The position numbers and the translations under genes are program-made. The notes below the pieces were generated by a model. That model was given only the letters and a program-made list of their open reading frames with translations. It ran no database searches and was not told where the DNA came from. Source: Alkalihalobacillus sp. TS-13 (GTDB lineage Bacteria > Bacillota > Bacilli > Bacillales > Fictibacillaceae). Taken from it: a stretch of 64,000 bases of DNA. Shown piece by piece: positions 37,669 through 47,717 of the stretch. The stretch spans positions 3,466,212 to 3,530,211 of the forward strand of contig NZ_JAHKSI010000001.1 in the NCBI RefSeq assembly GCF_019720915.1, given 5' to 3'. The first letter of the stretch is position 1; every line of letters starts with the position of its first letter.

Positions 37669-38766
37669 TCAAACATTGAATCGGAAGTGGATGACATCTC
37701 CATCCAAAACAACATAGTCTTTTCCTTCTAGACGGACTTTTCCATTCTCACGAGCGACTGCCATTGAACCTGCTTCTACCAATGCATCATAAGAAACGAC
37801 TTCCGCACGGATGAATCCACGTTCGAAATCGGTATGGATGATGCCTGCAGCTTGAGGTGCTTTCGTTCCCTGTCTAAACGTCCAAGCTCTTACTTCCTGT
37901 TCACCAGCAGTGAAATACGTAGCTAGACCGAGTAGATTGTAAGCTGCCCGGATCAATTGGTCCAATCCGCTCTCTTCAATTCCAAGCTCCTCTAAAAATG
38001 CTTCCTTTTCTTCCCCATCTAGTTCGGCAATCTCTGATTCAACTTTCGCACTGATGACGATCACTTCTGCATTTTCGTTAGCTGCATAATCCCTAACCCG
38101 TTCAACAAGCTCATTACCGCCTTCGAGCAAGTCGTCTTCTCCAACATTCGCTACATAAAGGACAGGTTTCATAGTAAGAAGATGAAGACCATGTACAAGT
38201 TTCTTTTCTTCTTTCGTCAATTCTACACTTCGTGCTGATTTCTCCTCTTCAAAAGCGGTCTTCAATTTTGATAAGACTTCGAATTCATAAGAGGCTTCTT
38301 TATCTTTTTGACGTGCCAGTTTTTCAACCCTTGCGATTCTCTTTTCAACCGTTTCCATATCAGCAAAGATCAGTTCGAGATTAATTGTTTCAATATCATC
38401 GATCGGATCGACTTTCCCTGATACGTGAGTGATGTTATCATCCTCAAAACAACGGACGACATGGGAAATTGCATCGACCTGACGAATGTGGGATAAGAAT
38501 TGGTTCCCAAGCCCTTCTCCTTTACTTGCACCTTTTACAATCCCGGCAATATCAGTGAATTCAAAATGTGTAGGCACTGTTTTTTTCGGATTCACCAGTT
38601 CAGTTAGTTTCTGCAAACGATGATCTGGTACATCTACAATCCCTACATTTGGATCGATTGTACAAAACGGATAATTCGCACTTTCCGCTCCAGCCTGTGT
38701 GATCGCATTAAATAAAGTAGATTTTCCTACGTTAGGCAATCCCACGATTCCAGTTGTTAAAGCCAT
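37669..38766 (-). CDS. ychF: Redox-regulated ATPase YchF (OLA1 family)
   Basis: 365 residues: P-loop GLPNVGKSTLFNAI, the TDIAGIV switch region, NVGEDD in place of the usual NKxD (the change that gives ATP preference), a coiled-coil insertion, and a C-terminal TGS domain. A widely conserved ribosome-associated ATPase linked to stress response. B. subtilis YyaF equivalent; single gene with its own terminator. Confidence 0.96.
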   Translation of the reverse strand: MALTTGIVGLPNVGKSTLFNAITQAGAESANYPFCTIDPNVGIVDVPDHRLQKLTELVNPKKTVPTHFEFTDIAGIVKGASKGEGLGNQFLSHIRQVDAISHVVRCFEDDNITHVSGKVDPIDDIETINLELIFADMETVEKRIARVEKLARQKDKEASYEFEVLSKLKTAFEEEKSARSVELTKEEKKLVHGLHLLTMKPVLYVANVGEDDLLEGGNELVERVRDYAANENAEVIVISAKVESEIAELDGEEKEAFLEELGIEESGLDQLIRAAYNLLGLATYFTAGEQEVRAWTFRQGTKAPQAAGIIHTDFERGFIRAEVVSYDALVEAGSMAVARENGKVRLEGKDYVVLDGDVIHFRFNV

Positions 38767-38898
38767 CTATATACACTCCTTTGGTTGTCCACCTGTTATA
38801 CATCTTTTCCAATTATAGAGAGAAGTGCTGAAAAAGACAAGAGTAGAAAGCGCGTCCGATCAACTCATCCTTTCGTTTAACGTTATAAGATCTCATGA

Positions 38899-38914
38899 TG
38901 TTCCACGTGAAACA
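38899..38914. promoter_or_regulatory. parS site
   Basis: TGTTCCACGTGAAACA fits the B. subtilis parS consensus TGTTNCACGTGAAACA exactly. It lies in the gap between ychF and the DUF951 gene. ParB (Spo0J) loads here as a clamp. Confidence 0.92.
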
Positions 38915-38958
38915 TTCACACCTTACTTACGCCAAATTAAAAAGCAAGCCTCGATGGC

Positions 38959-39159
38959 TTACTCTTTATCCGTAGTGATCACTTTCTTCAACTTTCGAAC
39001 GAATTCTCTTCTCGGAAGTAAGACACTATGCTCGCATCCCATACACTTGATTCGTATGTCAGCACCTAACCGGATTACTTTCCAGTGATTTTCCCCACAA
39101 GGATGAGGTTTTTTCATTTCGACTATATCATTAAGATCAAACTCTTTTGTCTGACTCAT
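38959..39159 (-). CDS. yyzM: DUF951 small protein
   Basis: 66 residues matching DUF951 (EFDLNDIVEMKKPHPCGENHWKV pattern with a basic, Cys-containing core: HPCG and CMGC, likely zinc ligands). Found next to ychF in B. subtilis (yyzM) and many Firmicutes. Function unknown. GGAGG about 10 bases upstream of the ATG. Confidence 0.9.
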   Translation of the reverse strand: MSQTKEFDLNDIVEMKKPHPCGENHWKVIRLGADIRIKCMGCEHSVLLPRREFVRKLKKVITTDKE

Positions 39160-39249
39160 AGCATCTGTCCCTCCAGTCTATATCCATCGGCTATTACGTT
39201 ACTTCTATATTACAAAGGATGTGCTCTATACGCAAGATACTTCAACACC

Positions 39250-40269
39250 TTATGTTTTTTCGGCACGGTTCAAGAACGGCTGAAGGATGATCGCTGCTAA
39301 AATGTAGAGGTTAACGATCCCGTAAATCGGGTATAAAACCGCTATAAGAGTCGAAAAACCGAAGATTGTCAATGGCATCATGACCACCAGCAAGACCGCA
39401 CTCATTAACCATAACGGCATTGCGGTTTTATTGCGGAATCTCGAAACAATTCCAAATACGCCGGATGCTGCTGTCGTATAAATCGCAATCCATAAGAGAA
39501 TCGACATGATCAACACCCAGAAATAAGGGTAATGTTTCAAAATCCCAAACAATGGAATTTCATAAAGCATGATCTCATTTGCAATGGAAATCAACGATTG
39601 GTTATACAAAAGCGAAATACCGCCAAGGACGACCCCGCTACCAATGCTTGCTATGAGAATTTCTCCTTTATGGTGAATCTGGTTCCCTACCGCTGATAAA
39701 ACAGCTATGAGAGGTAAAATGTTAAGTGCCGTAAATGTAAAAGCTGACGGCCAATTAGATTGGTGGCGCAAATCGATTGGAAACTGATCCATGTGATTCT
39801 TTGTGAATAAAAATAAAACGAATAATAACAAAATGACCAGTATCGGGATGACGAATGCGTTCATGGATATCATCCCTTCCACATCCCAAAAGAATAATAA
39901 GACGAGCAAAGTGACGATGAATAAGACACCAGCCCAATAGGGAACCCGGAAGGTATGCAAGGTAGCTCCTCCACCTGCCAGCATGACTACTGTGGTTGAG
40001 AATAAATACAGGATGATCAATATATCGAATAGTCCGCTCGCTCTCGTTCCAATCAATCTTTCTAAAACGGGTCGGTAATGGATCGTTTTCTGCTCATAAC
40101 CCATTGACATGATCACGTAACAACAAAAACTGAACAATAGGGAAAACAAGACGATGGCAAGTACACTTTCTTGCCCAAAAAATTGCCACAGTTCTCTTCC
40201 TGAGGCATATCCTGCTCCTATTACGGTTCCTAAGATTAGGAACATCCATTGCAATCCTGATCGCACCAA
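39250..40269 (-). CDS. YkvI-family membrane transporter
   Basis: 339 residues with about ten membrane helices. The N-terminal GTVIGAGYASGRELWQFF is the signature of the YkvI family, a branch of the APC (LeuT-fold) superfamily. Substrate unknown. Starts 99 bases from the divergent yyaC gene, and ends 90 bases upstream of the DUF951 gene on the same strand. Confidence 0.85.
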   Translation of the reverse strand: MVRSGLQWMFLILGTVIGAGYASGRELWQFFGQESVLAIVLFSLLFSFCCYVIMSMGYEQKTIHYRPVLERLIGTRASGLFDILIILYLFSTTVVMLAGGGATLHTFRVPYWAGVLFIVTLLVLLFFWDVEGMISMNAFVIPILVILLLFVLFLFTKNHMDQFPIDLRHQSNWPSAFTFTALNILPLIAVLSAVGNQIHHKGEILIASIGSGVVLGGISLLYNQSLISIANEIMLYEIPLFGILKHYPYFWVLIMSILLWIAIYTTAASGVFGIVSRFRNKTAMPLWLMSAVLLVVMMPLTIFGFSTLIAVLYPIYGIVNLYILAAIILQPFLNRAEKT

Positions 40270-40367
40270 TTCTTTATCCTCCCTAACGTTTAGTATTTAT
40301 CGGATTTATGTATAGAGTCCAAATTTTATCCGTATACTGATACTACTATTACAAAGGAGAGGGTCCT

Positions 40368-40988
40368 ATGAATCTAAAACGGAGATTACTTTCAAAAAAA
40401 CCGTTTCAATATAAAATTCATCATGAAGACCAGGATGCGATTCAAGAAGTCACCCGTAATCTAGTCAAGCTTCTTCCACCATCAAGACCGATCGTCATCG
40501 TTTGTATCGGAACCGATCGTTCAACTGGAGACTCATTAGGACCACTAGTCGGTACGAAATTGAAAGCAAAGCACTCGGCTCATTATGAAGTGTATGGGAC
40601 CCTCGAAGAGCCAGTTCATGCAGTAAACCTTGAGGAACGTTTGGAAGAAATCAAAGGCAAACACCTCAATCCGTTCATCATCGGAATCGATGCATGTCTC
40701 GGGAAATTGAGCAGTGTCGGAATGGTCTCTTTAGGAGAAGGTCCAGTGAAACCTGGAGCGGCTGTAAAGAAGCAACTGCCTCCCGTCGGGGACATCCATC
40801 TTACCGGGATTGTCAATGTCAGTGGATTTATGGAATATTTTGTTCTCCAAAATACGCGCTTAAATTTAGTGATGAAAATGGCTGATTTGATTGCGGAGGG
40901 CATCTATTTGGCCAGTGTACGAAACAGCTTCCAAAAACGCGCTACTGCTGAAGCGACTTATACGAATGACCTAGCCGAATTACAATGA
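40368..40988 (+). CDS. yyaC: Spore protease YyaC
   Basis: 206 residues of the DUF1256 (YyaC) family, related in fold to hydrogenase-maturation and germination proteases: IVIVCIGTDRSTGDSLGPLVG and FIIGIDACLG hold the likely catalytic acids. Expressed during sporulation in B. subtilis. GGAGAGG lies 7 bases before the ATG. A GTATA-N16-CGTATACT sequence upstream resembles a forespore-sigma promoter only weakly. The only plus-strand core gene left of oriC in this part. Confidence 0.93.
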   Translation: MNLKRRLLSKKPFQYKIHHEDQDAIQEVTRNLVKLLPPSRPIVIVCIGTDRSTGDSLGPLVGTKLKAKHSAHYEVYGTLEEPVHAVNLEERLEEIKGKHLNPFIIGIDACLGKLSSVGMVSLGEGPVKPGAAVKKQLPPVGDIHLTGIVNVSGFMEYFVLQNTRLNLVMKMADLIAEGIYLASVRNSFQKRATAEATYTNDLAELQ

Positions 40989-40996
40989 CCACAGTA

Positions 40997-41026
40997 AAAG
41001 GGTGCTGACATCAATCAGCACCCTTT
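40997..41026. terminator. Bidirectional terminator between yyaC and DUF554 gene
   Basis: Perfect 12-bp arms AAAGGGTGCTGA and TCAGCACCCTTT around 6 bases, flanked by short T runs on both strands. Confidence 0.92.
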
Positions 41027-41040
41027 CTTGATCTTTACAT

Positions 41041-41775
41041 TTATATAATAAAAGAAAATACATTCAAGAAAGCTTGTTTATATTGAAGGAGATAGACAAG
41101 AACTGCTGCGACCAGCAAGCTTGGCAAAAGGTTTAATACCTTTACATGGAGTACCTTCAACAAATTAAGCCCGATGGCACAAATAAGTATTCCCCCAGTC
41201 GCGGTCAATTCCGTAATTAATGTTTGAAGTTGCTGAGGATTAAATAAGTTCTGGATTTGTGTTGCAAGTAAAGCGATTGATCCTTGATATAAAACGACAG
41301 GGATTGCAGAAAAAATGACACCGAAACCCATCGTGGTCGTGAATATCATCGAAATAAACGCATCAATCAACGATTTCGTATATAAAACTTCATGATCAAG
41401 CCGGAGACCGCTATCTAATGCCCCGACGACTGAAAGTGCACCAATGACGAAGACCAATGTCGCTGTTACGAATGCTTTTGCAACGCTACCTTCTTTCTTT
41501 GCTCCAGCTTTTCTTTCGATCCATGAGCCTAAACGGTTCAAATGATCATCCAAGCGTAAACTTTCACCAATGACTCCCCCAATCGCAAGACTGATGATGA
41601 CAAGAAGAATATGATTGCTCTCGAAACCCATTTTCAACCCTAAAAGAACAACTGCAAGGCCCATTGCCTGTAAGACAGTTGTTTTCGTGCTTTCTGGAAT
41701 TTTGGTGAAAATGAGCCCAAGTGCGGTTCCAACTACAATTGCCAACCCATTTACAATTGTTCCAAGTAAAACCAT
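41041..41775 (-). CDS. DUF554 (YqgA/YdfK-like) membrane protein
   Basis: About 244 residues with six to seven membrane helices, starting MVLLGTIVNGLAIVVGTALG, the signature of DUF554. Proposed to be transporters; function unproven. The frame opens at 41814 but AGGGAG lies 4-5 bases before the ATG at 41775, the family-typical N-terminus. B. subtilis has DUF554 genes in the same neighbourhood (yyaD-yyaC region differs in detail). Confidence 0.85.
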   Translation of the reverse strand: MVLLGTIVNGLAIVVGTALGLIFTKIPESTKTTVLQAMGLAVVLLGLKMGFESNHILLVIISLAIGGVIGESLRLDDHLNRLGSWIERKAGAKKEGSVAKAFVTATLVFVIGALSVVGALDSGLRLDHEVLYTKSLIDAFISMIFTTTMGFGVIFSAIPVVLYQGSIALLATQIQNLFNPQQLQTLITELTATGGILICAIGLNLLKVLHVKVLNLLPSLLVAAVLVYLLQYKQAFLNVFSFII

Positions 41776-41887
41776 GGGGCTCCCTACTTTCTTTATCTGT
41801 TCGAAATGTTTCAATCTATCATACCATTAAGGGAAAAAATTCAAAACGAATGTAACTTTAGTTATTTAAAAGTACTCTTAATCACTT

Positions 41888-42003
41888 ACGGGGTCTCGCT
41901 TAGCTTGCTGTCCCGCAGGAGTCTCACATATTTCCACTTCCATAAGCGATCAGTACTTTCCTTTACAACATTCCATTAGCAACAAACTTTTAGAAAACAG
42001 CCA
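41888..42003. repeat. MITE-like repeat, partial copy
   Basis: Core acggggtctcgcttagc, tgctgtcccgcaggagtctc, and a tail ending agcaacaaacttttagaaaa. The tail recurs at 52287-52311 (agcaacaaacatttagaaaa), showing the family extends beyond the palindrome. Confidence 0.7.
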
Positions 42004-42017
42004 TATGCAAAGAAAAA

Positions 42018-42035
42018 ACCATCGTATCCGATGGT
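42018..42035 (-). terminator. Terminator of soj-spo0J
   Basis: Arms ACCATCG and CGATGGT around TATC; on the minus strand followed by TTTTTTCTTTG. Directly after the spo0J stop. Confidence 0.9.
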
Positions 42036-42040
42036 CTCTC

Positions 42041-42889
42041 CTACATTTTTCCTTCTAGCATTTCTAATATACGGTTGAGGTCATCTTTTGAGAAAAAATC
42101 AATTTCAATTTTTCCCTTTTGTTTCGTCTGTTTAATAGAAACAGAAGTACCGAACCGTTCACGGAGTGTTTCTTCCTTTTCTTTTACAAACACATTTTTT
42201 TCAGGTTTTCGTTTCTTTGTTTCACGTGAAACATTTTCATTCATTTTTTGTACGAGCATTTCTACCTGACGTACACTTAGATTTTCCTTTACAATCCGTT
42301 GCACAAGCGGACTAATTTTGCTTTTGTTCTTGACTGCAAGTAGCGCCCTTCCATGCCCCATCGATAATTTTTTTTCGGATAACAATTGTTGAACCAGCGA
42401 AGGCAATTGCAACAACCTTAAATGATTGGCGATATGAGGACGACTTTTTCCTAGACGATGTGCTAACTGCTCCTGGGTCAGTTCTAGTTCTTGCATCAAG
42501 CTTGCATAAGCTTGTCCTTCTTCGATCGGATTCAAATCTTCCCTCTGCAAATTCTCTATCAGAGCGAGTTCCATCATCTTCTGTTCATTCAGATCTTTGA
42601 TGATGACAGGTATACTTTCAAGTCCTGATTCCTTTGCTGCACGGTACCTGCGCTCTCCGACAACGATTTCATAACCCTTGATGCTTTTACGGACGACAAT
42701 AGGCTGGAGAATACCGTGCATTTCAATAGATTCTTTTAATTCATCGATGGCTTTTTGATCAAACGTTTTCCTGGGTTGATAAGGATTTGGACGTATTTCA
42801 CTTAATTTGATTTCTTGAATCTCATGTTCCGTCTCTAACTCGTTAGCTGGAAATAACGCATTGAATCCTTTCCCTAATCCTCTAGCCAT
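42041..42889 (-). CDS. parB: Chromosome partition protein ParB/Spo0J
   Basis: 282 residues: N-terminal CTPase fold with GERRYRAAKESG, central helix-turn-helix (TQEQLAHRLGKSRPHIANHLRLL) and C-terminal dimer domain. It binds parS, spreads as CTP-dependent clamps, loads SMC condensin and helps regulate DnaA through Soj. A parS lies inside the gene itself (42218-42233), as in B. subtilis. Overlaps soj by 8 bases. Confidence 0.97.
   Translation of the reverse strand: MARGLGKGFNALFPANELETEHEIQEIKLSEIRPNPYQPRKTFDQKAIDELKESIEMHGILQPIVVRKSIKGYEIVVGERRYRAAKESGLESIPVIIKDLNEQKMMELALIENLQREDLNPIEEGQAYASLMQELELTQEQLAHRLGKSRPHIANHLRLLQLPSLVQQLLSEKKLSMGHGRALLAVKNKSKISPLVQRIVKENLSVRQVEMLVQKMNENVSRETKKRKPEKNVFVKEKEETLRERFGTSVSIKQTKQKGKIEIDFFSKDDLNRILEMLEGKM
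42218..42233. promoter_or_regulatory. parS site inside parB
   Basis: TGTTTCACGTGAAACA, a perfect 16-base palindrome and exact parS. It encodes part of the ParB linker (NVSRETK). Confidence 0.97.
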
Positions 42890-43643
42890 TCGTCATCACT
42901 TCCTTTGCGAGGTCTAAATAAACTTCAGCTCCCCGGGATTTGGGATCATAGATGATGATCGGTTTCCCGTGGCTGGGCGCTTCACTTAAACGGACATTTC
43001 GAGGAATCACAGTACCATAGACTTTTTCCTGGAAATACTTCTTCACTTCATCGATTACTTGCATACCAAGGTTCGTTCTTGCATCGAACATCGTAAGCAA
43101 AACACCTTCGATCATGAGATTTTTATTCAAATGTTTCTGGACCAGCCTTACTGTATTAAGCAATTGGCTCAATCCTTCCAGCGCATAATATTCACATTGC
43201 ACCGGTATGAGTACAGCATCTGCTGCAGTCAATGAATTGATTGTCAAAAGACCGAGTGATGGTGGACAATCAATAATTATGTAGTCAAACTGATCGGTTA
43301 TATGCTCAATGGCACGTTTTAACCGGACTTCACGTGAAATTGTCGGTACGAGTTCAATCTCAGCACCAGCTAGCTGAATAGAAGAAGGAATGACAGATAA
43401 CCCTTCAACATTTGTCTGTTGTACCACTTTTCGTGCATCGACATCATCTACAAGAACATCGTAAATACACTGATCAATATCCCCTTTATCGATTCCTACA
43501 CCACTTGTGGCGTTTCCCTGAGGATCAATATCAATGAGTAAAACTTTCTTCCCTAGATACGATAAACAAGCACCTAGGTTCACAGATGTGGTTGTTTTGC
43601 CAACCCCGCCTTTCTGATTGGCAATTGCTATGACTTTCGCCAC
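42882..43643 (-). CDS. parA: Chromosome partition ATPase ParA/Soj
   Basis: 253 residues: deviant Walker A (NQKGGVGKTTTSVNLG), DIDPQGN, and DYIIIDCPPSLG. A dimerising ATPase that binds DNA and acts with Spo0J in origin segregation and in control of DnaA. First gene of soj-spo0J; the 440-base gap upstream should hold the promoter. Confidence 0.97.
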   Translation of the reverse strand: MAKVIAIANQKGGVGKTTTSVNLGACLSYLGKKVLLIDIDPQGNATSGVGIDKGDIDQCIYDVLVDDVDARKVVQQTNVEGLSVIPSSIQLAGAEIELVPTISREVRLKRAIEHITDQFDYIIIDCPPSLGLLTINSLTAADAVLIPVQCEYYALEGLSQLLNTVRLVQKHLNKNLMIEGVLLTMFDARTNLGMQVIDEVKKYFQEKVYGTVIPRNVRLSEAPSHGKPIIIYDPKSRGAEVYLDLAKEVMTNG

Positions 43644-43734
43644 TATGTCACCTACCCTTACACTACACTACTTTGATTTTATTTTATCATGAATATATGA
43701 GGAGGAATGATTTTTTGTCGAAAGAAATACAAAA

Positions 43735-43812
43735 GAGTCTCTCCTGGCTCCCTTTCCTTGAGGAGTGTCGCAACTTCCCCTTTAAATCAATAAAGTCCGA
43801 TAACAGAGCCTA
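43735..43812. repeat. MITE-like repeat, right-end copy
   Basis: Core gagtctctcctggctccctttc and gaggagtgtcgc, then AAATCAA and ATAACAGAGCCTAT. The last is the reverse complement of the left terminus ATAGGCTCTGTTAT at 51566-51579, which reveals terminal inverted repeats. Confidence 0.7.
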
Positions 43813-43937
43813 TAAAAGAAGAAACCCTTAAAGGTTTCGAAAATTGACTGAATTTTAGTACGTTTTCATCCGGAATAGGTAGATATAAATGCCATTTCTT
43901 TGGGTAATAACGATTCCCAATTACCGCGAATGCGAAA

Positions 43938-44000
43938 AAAGAGCTGTCCAGGTTATGTTTCTCCAGCCCTTTTGGAGAAGTCATAACTTAACAGCTCTTT
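43938..44000 (-). terminator. Long three-part hairpin downstream of noc
   Basis: Nested arms: AAAGAGCTGT/ACAGCTCTTT outside, GTTATG/CATAAC in the middle, TTCTCC/GGAGAA inside, 9-base loop. On the minus strand followed by TTTTTTCGC, so it can terminate noc transcription. It is larger than the other terminators here. Confidence 0.75.
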
Positions 44001-44083
44001 CTAAATATTGATTTTTGCGCCATTCTGGTTATCCACAGGGAATGCCGCAAATTTCACTTAAAGATTTTTCTATTACATTCCTA

Positions 44084-44965
44084 TTATTTTTTAGGGATCT
44101 TGATCGTAATCTGATAATACTCATCATGGTCTTCTTCAGCTGTATCAATCGTCAGGCCAGTCTGGTGAACCATATCGATCGATTGACGGATCGTATTCAG
44201 AGCGAGCCGAGTATCCTTACTGACAGACTTTCGCTTTGGTTTCATTCTCCGTTTCTTATCAGTGTCTTCTGATTCCATGAGTTGTTTGATACGTTCTTCT
44301 GTTTGTTTCACGTTCAGACTTCGCTCTTTGATTTCTGAGAGGACTTTTTCCTGTTTTTCAGGGACTTTCAACGAGATCAGCGCTCGAGCATGGCGCTCTG
44401 TGATTTCTTTATTTAAAAGTGCATGCTGAACAGCTTCAGGCAGCTTCAATAGACGAAGCTTGTTTGCAATCGTAGACTGCCCCTTTCCAAGACGCTGCGC
44501 AAGGCTTTCCTGGGTCAGGCCATGGATTTCAATCAACTTCGCATAGGCTGTTGCTTCTTCGATTGCCGATAATTCTTCACGCTGCAGGTTTTCAATCAAT
44601 GCAATCGATGCTGTTTGCGATTCGTTGAATTCTTTGACAATCGCAGGAATGGAATCCCAACCTAGTTTTTGGACTGCACGATAACGACGTTCACCCGCTA
44701 TGATCTCATATTTATCATCTCTTCTTCGTACGACGATCGGTTGGATAATTCCGTGGGTTTTGATCGTTTGTGATAATTCTTCGATTCGTTCGTCGATAAA
44801 GACCGTACGTGGTTGATATCGGTTTGGCACAATCTCTTCGATAGGTATTTGAAGCACTTCTTCGTTTCCACTGAACTCTTCTTGTTCTTCTACCATTCCC
44901 TCTTCCACTTCAGCTTCTGAAGATTTTTCTCCTAAACCAAACAATCGTGAAAACGGATGTTTCAT
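44084..44965 (-). CDS. noc: Nucleoid occlusion protein
   Basis: 293 residues, ParB-like: [12 protein letters not shown] CTPase motif, helix-turn-helix ([26 protein letters not shown]), and a divergent C-terminal domain. The N-terminal [14 protein letters not shown] is the amphipathic membrane-binding helix of Noc. It binds NBS sites and keeps the division septum off the nucleoid. It is in its usual position between rsmG and soj. Confidence 0.96.
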   Translation of the reverse strand: MKHPFSRLFGLGEKSSEAEVEEGMVEEQEEFSGNEEVLQIPIEEIVPNRYQPRTVFIDERIEELSQTIKTHGIIQPIVVRRRDDKYEIIAGERRYRAVQKLGWDSIPAIVKEFNESQTASIALIENLQREELSAIEEATAYAKLIEIHGLTQESLAQRLGKGQSTIANKLRLLKLPEAVQHALLNKEITERHARALISLKVPEKQEKVLSEIKERSLNVKQTEERIKQLMESEDTDKKRRMKPKRKSVSKDTRLALNTIRQSIDMVHQTGLTIDTAEEDHDEYYQITIKIPKK

Positions 44966-45062
44966 CTTTCACACCACCTTTATCAAACTCCATATAGAAC
45001 ATTCTACAGATTGAATCTCTTTTCCTTTAGTAACCATCATCTTTATTCCGACAAAATCTGAA

Positions 45063-45078
45063 TGTTTCACGTGAAACT
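45063..45078. promoter_or_regulatory. parS site downstream of rsmG
   Basis: TGTTTCACGTGAAACT, one mismatch to parS (last base). Between noc and rsmG, at the rsmG stop. Confidence 0.88.
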
Positions 45079-45790
45079 ATAGCGGATTCCGGTTTGGTGT
45101 CCCTGGTTTTCTAGGGAATTTTTTCGGTGTCGATTTTTGTTTTCGGATAAAAATAAGATTGCGTTCACTCTCTTCAATCGGAAGCAAGAACTGTTCGACT
45201 CGGTCCAATTCACCGCCTAATTGTCCGATCGCACGCTTCGCATCCTCCAGTTCATCCTTCGCGTTCGCTGCTTTCATCGCTAAGAATGTACCATCCTGTT
45301 TTACAAGAGGTATACATAGTTCTGTAAGGACCGACATCCGTGCCACAGCACGAGCAGTAACAAGGTCATACTGTTCTCTGTGCTCTTTCCTCCTGGCAAA
45401 CGTTTCGGCACGATCATGGTAAAAATGTGCGTGTTTCAATCCTAGTTCCTGGGAAAGATGTTCTAAGAATGTAATGCGTTTTTTCAAAGAATCGACGATC
45501 GTCAAATCGAGATGTGGGAAGCAAATCTTCAGTGGGATGCTTGGGAAGCCTGCTCCTGCACCAACATCACAAATCGTTACGATGTGATTGAAATCGAAGT
45601 GAAATGCTGCGGAAATGGAATCATAGAAATGCTTCAGATAGACCCCTTCTTCATCGGTAATCGCAGTCAGATTCATCTTTTTATTCCACTCTACTAATGT
45701 CTTGAAATATGTATCAAATTGTAGAAGCTGTTCAGGAGAAAGGCTGATTCCTTCCTCCTCCAGCTTTCGTTGAAACAGTTCACTGTTCAT
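45077..45790 (-). CDS. rsmG: 16S rRNA G527 N7-methyltransferase
   Basis: 237 residues: SAM-binding motif [16 protein letters not shown], then [17 protein letters not shown] and [18 protein letters not shown]. It methylates N7 of G527 in 16S rRNA; loss gives low-level streptomycin resistance. 12 bases after mnmG on the same strand. Confidence 0.96.
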   Translation of the reverse strand: MNSELFQRKLEEEGISLSPEQLLQFDTYFKTLVEWNKKMNLTAITDEEGVYLKHFYDSISAAFHFDFNHIVTICDVGAGAGFPSIPLKICFPHLDLTIVDSLKKRITFLEHLSQELGLKHAHFYHDRAETFARRKEHREQYDLVTARAVARMSVLTELCIPLVKQDGTFLAMKAANAKDELEDAKRAIGQLGGELDRVEQFLLPIEESERNLIFIRKQKSTPKKFPRKPGTPNRNPL

Positions 45791-45802
45791 GAGAGTCCCC
45801 CG

Positions 45803-47692
45803 TTATTTTGCAAGTTTAGCGATCTTCCCCTGTTCGAGATAGACAAGCAGAATCGAAATATCTGAAGGATTGACCCCAGACACCCTTGATGCCTGACCTA
45901 CTGACAAAGGACGTACCTCGGCAAGTTTTTGCTTTGCTTCTGTCGCAAGACCATTGACCGCAGAATAATCGATGTCTTCCGGGATTTTCTTTTCGTCCAT
46001 CTTCTTCACTTTTTCAACTTGTTGTAGTTGTTTATCAATATAGCCAGCATACTTGGTCTGAATCTCGACTTGTTCCCCGACTACATCAGGAAGTTCAGTT
46101 TCAGCCGGAGCAATTTCCTTAATCACATCATAAGTGATTTCTGGCCTTCTCAATAGCGAAGCTGCGCTCATCGGCTCCTTCAATGCACTGCTGCCCGCTT
46201 TTTCAAGGATGATTTGTGTGTTTTCATCAGGTTTGACCGAGGTATGCTCAAGTCGATCGATTTCCTTGGCAATCTGTTCTTTTTTATACACGAATCGTTG
46301 GTAGCGATCTTCAGGAATCAATCCGATTTCATAGCCTTTTTCCGTCAATCGAAGATCAGCATTATCGTGACGCAGAAGTAAACGGTATTCGGCTCTTGAT
46401 GTCAGCAGTCGATAAGGTTCATTCGTGCCTTTTGTGACAAGGTCATCAATCAGGACACCGATATAGGCTTCGGATCGATCTAAAATGACCGGTTCTTCCC
46501 CTTTCGCCTTTTGTGCAGCGTTTATGCCCGCCATGATTCCTTGACCGGCTGCTTCTTCATAACCACTCGTGCCGTTTAATTGGCCAGCTGTAAACAGATT
46601 TTCCACGAGCTTTGTTTCGAGTGATGGCCATAACTGTGTCGGTACGATCGCATCATATTCAATGGCATATCCTGCACGCATCATTTCCGCTTTTTCAAGT
46701 CCTGGAATGGATTTCAACATGTTGCGTTGCACATCCTCAGGAAGACTTGTCGATAGTCCTTGTACATAGACCTCTTCTGTATTGCGCCCTTCTGGTTCAA
46801 GGAAAATCTGATGGCGAGGCTTATCGTTGAACCGGACAATCTTGTCTTCGATTGACGGACAATAGCGCGGTCCTGTCCCCTCAATCATACCGGAATACAT
46901 TGGTGACCGCTCGAGATTGTTATTGATAAGTTCATGTGTAACTTCACCAGTATAGGTTAACCAGCACGGGATCTGATCCATGATAAATTCAGTCGTTTCA
47001 TATGAAAAGGCTCGCGGAACATCGTCGCCTGGCTGGATTTCCGTCTTGCTATAATCAATCGTATGAGAATTGACCCTTGGTGGGGTCCCAGTTTTGAAAC
47101 GGACCATGTTGAAGCCAAGTTTTTTCAAATTATGAGAAAGATTGATAGAAGGCTGCATATTGTTCGGTCCGCTTTCATACGTCAATTCACCAATGATGAT
47201 TTTTCCTCTCAAATAGGTGCCTGTCGTAACGACGACTGTTTTTGCATAATAAGCAGACCCTGTTTTCGTTACAACACCTTTACAGATTCCGTCTTCTATA
47301 ATCAACTCTTCGACCATTCCCTGGCGGAGAGTCAAATTTTCTTCCTGTTCCAACGTTTTTTTCATTTCGTTCTGATACAGAAATTTATCCGCCTGCGCAC
47401 GCAGTGCTCTTACAGCAGGACCTTTCCCTGTGTTCAGCATTTTCATTTGGATATGTGTTTTGTCAATGTTCCTCGCCATTTCTCCACCGAGCGCATCGAT
47501 TTCACGCACGACGATCCCTTTGGCAGGTCCTCCGACAGACGGGTTACATGGCATATATGCAATCGTGTCCAAATTCAATGTCAAGACGAGTGTTTTCGCA
47601 CCCATCCTTGCAGAAGCTAACGCCGCTTCTACCCCTGCATGACCGGCACCTACGACGATGACATCAAACGTGCCTGCATCATATTGTTTCAT
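45803..47692 (-). CDS. mnmG: tRNA uridine-5-carboxymethylaminomethyl synthesis enzyme MnmG
   Basis: 629 residues: FAD-binding [17 protein letters not shown], the Cys-containing [13 protein letters not shown], and a C-terminal helical domain with [18 protein letters not shown]. With MnmE it modifies the wobble uridine of several tRNAs. The frame opens at 47755; GGAGG lies 7 bases before the ATG at 47692, the family-typical start ([17 protein letters not shown]). Confidence 0.97.
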   Translation of the reverse strand: MKQYDAGTFDVIVVGAGHAGVEAALASARMGAKTLVLTLNLDTIAYMPCNPSVGGPAKGIVVREIDALGGEMARNIDKTHIQMKMLNTGKGPAVRALRAQADKFLYQNEMKKTLEQEENLTLRQGMVEELIIEDGICKGVVTKTGSAYYAKTVVVTTGTYLRGKIIIGELTYESGPNNMQPSINLSHNLKKLGFNMVRFKTGTPPRVNSHTIDYSKTEIQPGDDVPRAFSYETTEFIMDQIPCWLTYTGEVTHELINNNLERSPMYSGMIEGTGPRYCPSIEDKIVRFNDKPRHQIFLEPEGRNTEEVYVQGLSTSLPEDVQRNMLKSIPGLEKAEMMRAGYAIEYDAIVPTQLWPSLETKLVENLFTAGQLNGTSGYEEAAGQGIMAGINAAQKAKGEEPVILDRSEAYIGVLIDDLVTKGTNEPYRLLTSRAEYRLLLRHDNADLRLTEKGYEIGLIPEDRYQRFVYKKEQIAKEIDRLEHTSVKPDENTQIILEKAGSSALKEPMSAASLLRRPEITYDVIKEIAPAETELPDVVGEQVEIQTKYAGYIDKQLQQVEKVKKMDEKKIPEDIDYSAVNGLATEAKQKLAEVRPLSVGQASRVSGVNPSDISILLVYLEQGKIAKLAK

Positions 47693-47717
47693 AGTGGAAC
47701 CTCCTATTGTTCCTAAA

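Noticed and set aside
42907-42923. CCCCGGGATTT in soj as a Noc-binding site
   Set aside because: Only the central CCCGGG matches ATTTCCCGGGAAAT on one side; coding sequence accounts for it.
43328-43343. parS-like CTTCACGTGAAATT inside soj
   Set aside because: The core CACGTGAA is present but about five of 16 positions differ from parS; explained by coding sequence.
43787-43984. 65-codon minus-strand frame between noc and soj
   Set aside because: It runs through the long terminator hairpin and a repeat end, and has no ribosome site. The text is not recognisable as a family.
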